A stretch of 64,000 bases of DNA from Gilvimarinus chinensis DSM 19667 (GTDB lineage Bacteria > Pseudomonadota > Gammaproteobacteria > Pseudomonadales > Cellvibrionaceae): positions 430,482 through 494,481 of the forward strand of contig NZ_KB898707.1 of the NCBI RefSeq assembly GCF_000377745.1, in the 5' to 3' direction. The number at the start of each line of letters is the position of its first letter. Within the stretch, counting starts at the first letter, position 1. Shown piece by piece: positions 62,729 through 64,000 of the stretch. A program made the translations under genes and the position numbers. The notes beneath the pieces are model-generated. The model saw only the letters and a program-made list of their open reading frames with translations. It searched no databases and was not told the DNA's origin.

Positions 62729-63643
62729 ATGCCCGTGTGTTTTGATATCGGTGGTACCAATATTCGATCGGGCTGGGCAGATCAATCCGGCATCGTGCAA
62801 ATCAAGCAGCAAAGCGCCACACCACACCACTGTTTGGAAACCTTGTTAAAAACAATTGTCACGATGGTCCGTAGTGCACCCCTGGAAGAGCAGGATTATG
62901 TGGCAATTTCCATTACCGGTTTCGTCGATCCTGGTTCGAATGAGTTAATCATTGCCAACATCCCGTGTTTAAAGCAACAAAACCTTAGCAGCCTGTTAAC
63001 TTCCAGGCTAAATATGCCAGTGGTAATGGCCAATGATGCCGATTGCCTGGCCCTTGCAGAAGCTCATGTGGGGGTTGCAAAAAAAGAGCGCAATGTGTTT
63101 GCGATTATTCTCGGCACAGGGGTAGGGGGCGCTATGGTTATTAACGGCGAGTTAGTGACAGGCTTTGGTGGTATCTCAGGAGAATGGGGCCATGGACCGA
63201 TTGTCGACCCTTCTGCGGGTGGGTTAGTCGAGTCTATGGGGTATTTTCCCTGCGGCTGTGGGCAACAGGGTTGTTTGGATACCGTAGGTGCAGCTCGCGG
63301 CATGGAAAACGTACACAAGGCATTAACGGGCAGTTTTATGGAGGCCGAGCAAATTATTAACAACTGGCGAGAAGGTGCTTCGCAAGCCAGTAAAACGGTG
63401 GATGTGTGCTCAGAAATGGTGGCTCGCGCGTTGAGCGTTATTGTTAATGTCGTCGGCCCTGGCATTGTACCTGTGGGCGGTGGTTTAGCGAACGCTGAAG
63501 ATTTTATTAAAAAAATTGATAAAAAAGTCCGCTCTATGACTCTTGCAGATTATCCCAAACCTCTGGTAGTGCAGGCGCAATATTTAGAAAATGCTGGGCT
63601 GGTCGGTGCAGCTTTCTTAAACGCAAAGAAAGTGATTGATTAA
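62729..63643 (+). CDS. ROK-family sugar kinase (GlcNAc/ManNAc-kinase-like)
   Basis: 304 residues from ATG 62729 (AGGAG 10 nt upstream). ATP motif DIGGTNIRSGW, ILGTGVGGAMVINGELV, substrate and zinc motifs GEWGHGPIV and CGCGQQGCLDTVGAARG (the ROK zinc-binding CxCGxxGC). The last part reads VPVGGGLAN. It likely phosphorylates glucose, N-acetylglucosamine or N-acetylmannosamine. cutC starts 5 bp after its stop, so they form an operon. Confidence 0.9.
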   Translation: MPVCFDIGGTNIRSGWADQSGIVQIKQQSATPHHCLETLLKTIVTMVRSAPLEEQDYVAISITGFVDPGSNELIIANIPCLKQQNLSSLLTSRLNMPVVMANDADCLALAEAHVGVAKKERNVFAIILGTGVGGAMVINGELVTGFGGISGEWGHGPIVDPSAGGLVESMGYFPCGCGQQGCLDTVGAARGMENVHKALTGSFMEAEQIINNWREGASQASKTVDVCSEMVARALSVIVNVVGPGIVPVGGGLANAEDFIKKIDKKVRSMTLADYPKPLVVQAQYLENAGLVGAAFLNAKKVID

Positions 63644-63648
63644 TATTT

Positions 63649-64000
63649 ATGTCTAAAAAATTACTTGAAGTCTGTGTTGATTCTCCTCGGTCATTAATAA
63701 CTGCAGTGGAAGGTGGCGCAGACCGGGTTGAATTATGTTCTGCCCTTGGTGTAGGGGGGTTGACTCCATCAACTTCATTGATGGGATTTGCGGCATCACA
63801 GAATATACCTGTGCATGTCATGATTCGCCCGCGAGAGGGACATTTCAATTTTAGTCACGCAGAAGTGGAGCTTATGTTGGAGGATATAGCCCAGGCACGT
63901 AAATACGAGGTGCAGGGGGTAGTGCTTGGAGCCTGTCAGCAACATGGTGAACTTGACCTTGAAACTCTGCAAAAATTAATCGATGCCGCCAAGGGGCTGG
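63649..64000 (+). CDS. cutC: CutC family protein (5' part, runs off the window)
   Basis: 117 codons are visible from ATG 63649. The start LLEVCVDSPRSLITAVEGGA, DRVELCSALGVGGLTPS and MIRPREGHFNFS are diagnostic of CutC, a TIM-barrel family. CutC was named for copper homeostasis, but its chemistry is unsettled. The tight coupling to an ROK sugar kinase suggests a sugar-related role here. The gene continues beyond 64000. Confidence 0.93.
   Translation, partial: MSKKLLEVCVDSPRSLITAVEGGADRVELCSALGVGGLTPSTSLMGFAASQNIPVHVMIRPREGHFNFSHAEVELMLEDIAQARKYEVQGVVLGACQQHGELDLETLQKLIDAAKGL

Overview
This 64 kb window is ordinary chromosome from a free-living gammaproteobacterium, most likely a member of the Cellvibrionaceae (relatives of Cellvibrio, Saccharophagus, Teredinibacter or Gilvimarinus). 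Three things point there. The housekeeping order xerD-dsbC-hom-thrC-recJ, with prfB-lysS further on, resembles the Pseudomonas arrangement. A secreted GH10 xylanase carries long poly-serine linkers and CBM2/CBM60-type modules. There is also the decayed remnant of a GH9 cellulase. Base composition looks even and moderately GC-rich. I saw no tRNA or rRNA genes, insertion sequences, integrase genes or CRISPR arrays.

Layout. 0-10.4 kb: chromosome dimer resolution (xerD), periplasmic disulfide isomerase (dsbC), threonine synthesis (hom, thrC), recJ, a secreted GDSL esterase and a YbbA/YbbP-type ABC exporter. 10.6-18 kb: a phage-tail-collar-like protein followed by a giant modular surface protein with tandem-95 repeats and a GlyGly-CTERM-like tail. 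18-21.4 kb: an MFS permease, a GtrB/GtrA pair and two small proteins. 21.6-23.3 kb: a CueR/ZntR-like regulator and a metal-efflux permease, joined by an unusual triplicated ribosome-binding-site/start-codon repeat. 23.3-28.4 kb: prfB with the classic programmed +1 frameshift, then lysS, yaeQ, cnoX and a DUF4380-like lipoprotein. 28.4-34.9 kb: a sugar MFS transporter and a divergent LacI regulator flanking a perfect 36-bp palindrome, a DUF2254 membrane protein, an S9 peptidase and a small exported protein.

35.2-43.8 kb is a defence-type island. On the minus strand lie a ParD-like ribbon-helix-helix protein, a methionine aminopeptidase and a broken Nmad3 (nucleotide-modification-associated) gene. 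Diverging from them is a complete, overlapping Wadjet operon (jetA-jetB-jetC-jetD), a condensin-like system that defends against plasmids. Three GTATAT/C direct repeats exactly 11 bp apart sit just in front of the ParD-like gene and look like its operator.

43.8-52.6 kb holds stress and redox genes: a cupin-8 oxygenase, a hemerythrin, an SDR, a Bcr/CflA efflux pump, a GST (yghU) and a methyltransferase-Rrf2-thioredoxin-reductase-like cluster with a candidate operator. The GH9 remnant lies among them. 53-58.3 kb: mdh, a CvpA protein with an unusual tail, rlmA and a large Tyr/Trp/Gly-rich exported protein. 58.5-64 kb: the xylanase, a methyltransferase, metY, an ROK sugar kinase and the start of cutC, which runs off the window.

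The best candidate for something not well described is the ParD-like/MetAP/Nmad3 cassette diverging from Wadjet, with its phased operator. The triplicated start region between the metal regulator and its exporter comes next. All functional calls are from reading the sequence; no database searches were run.
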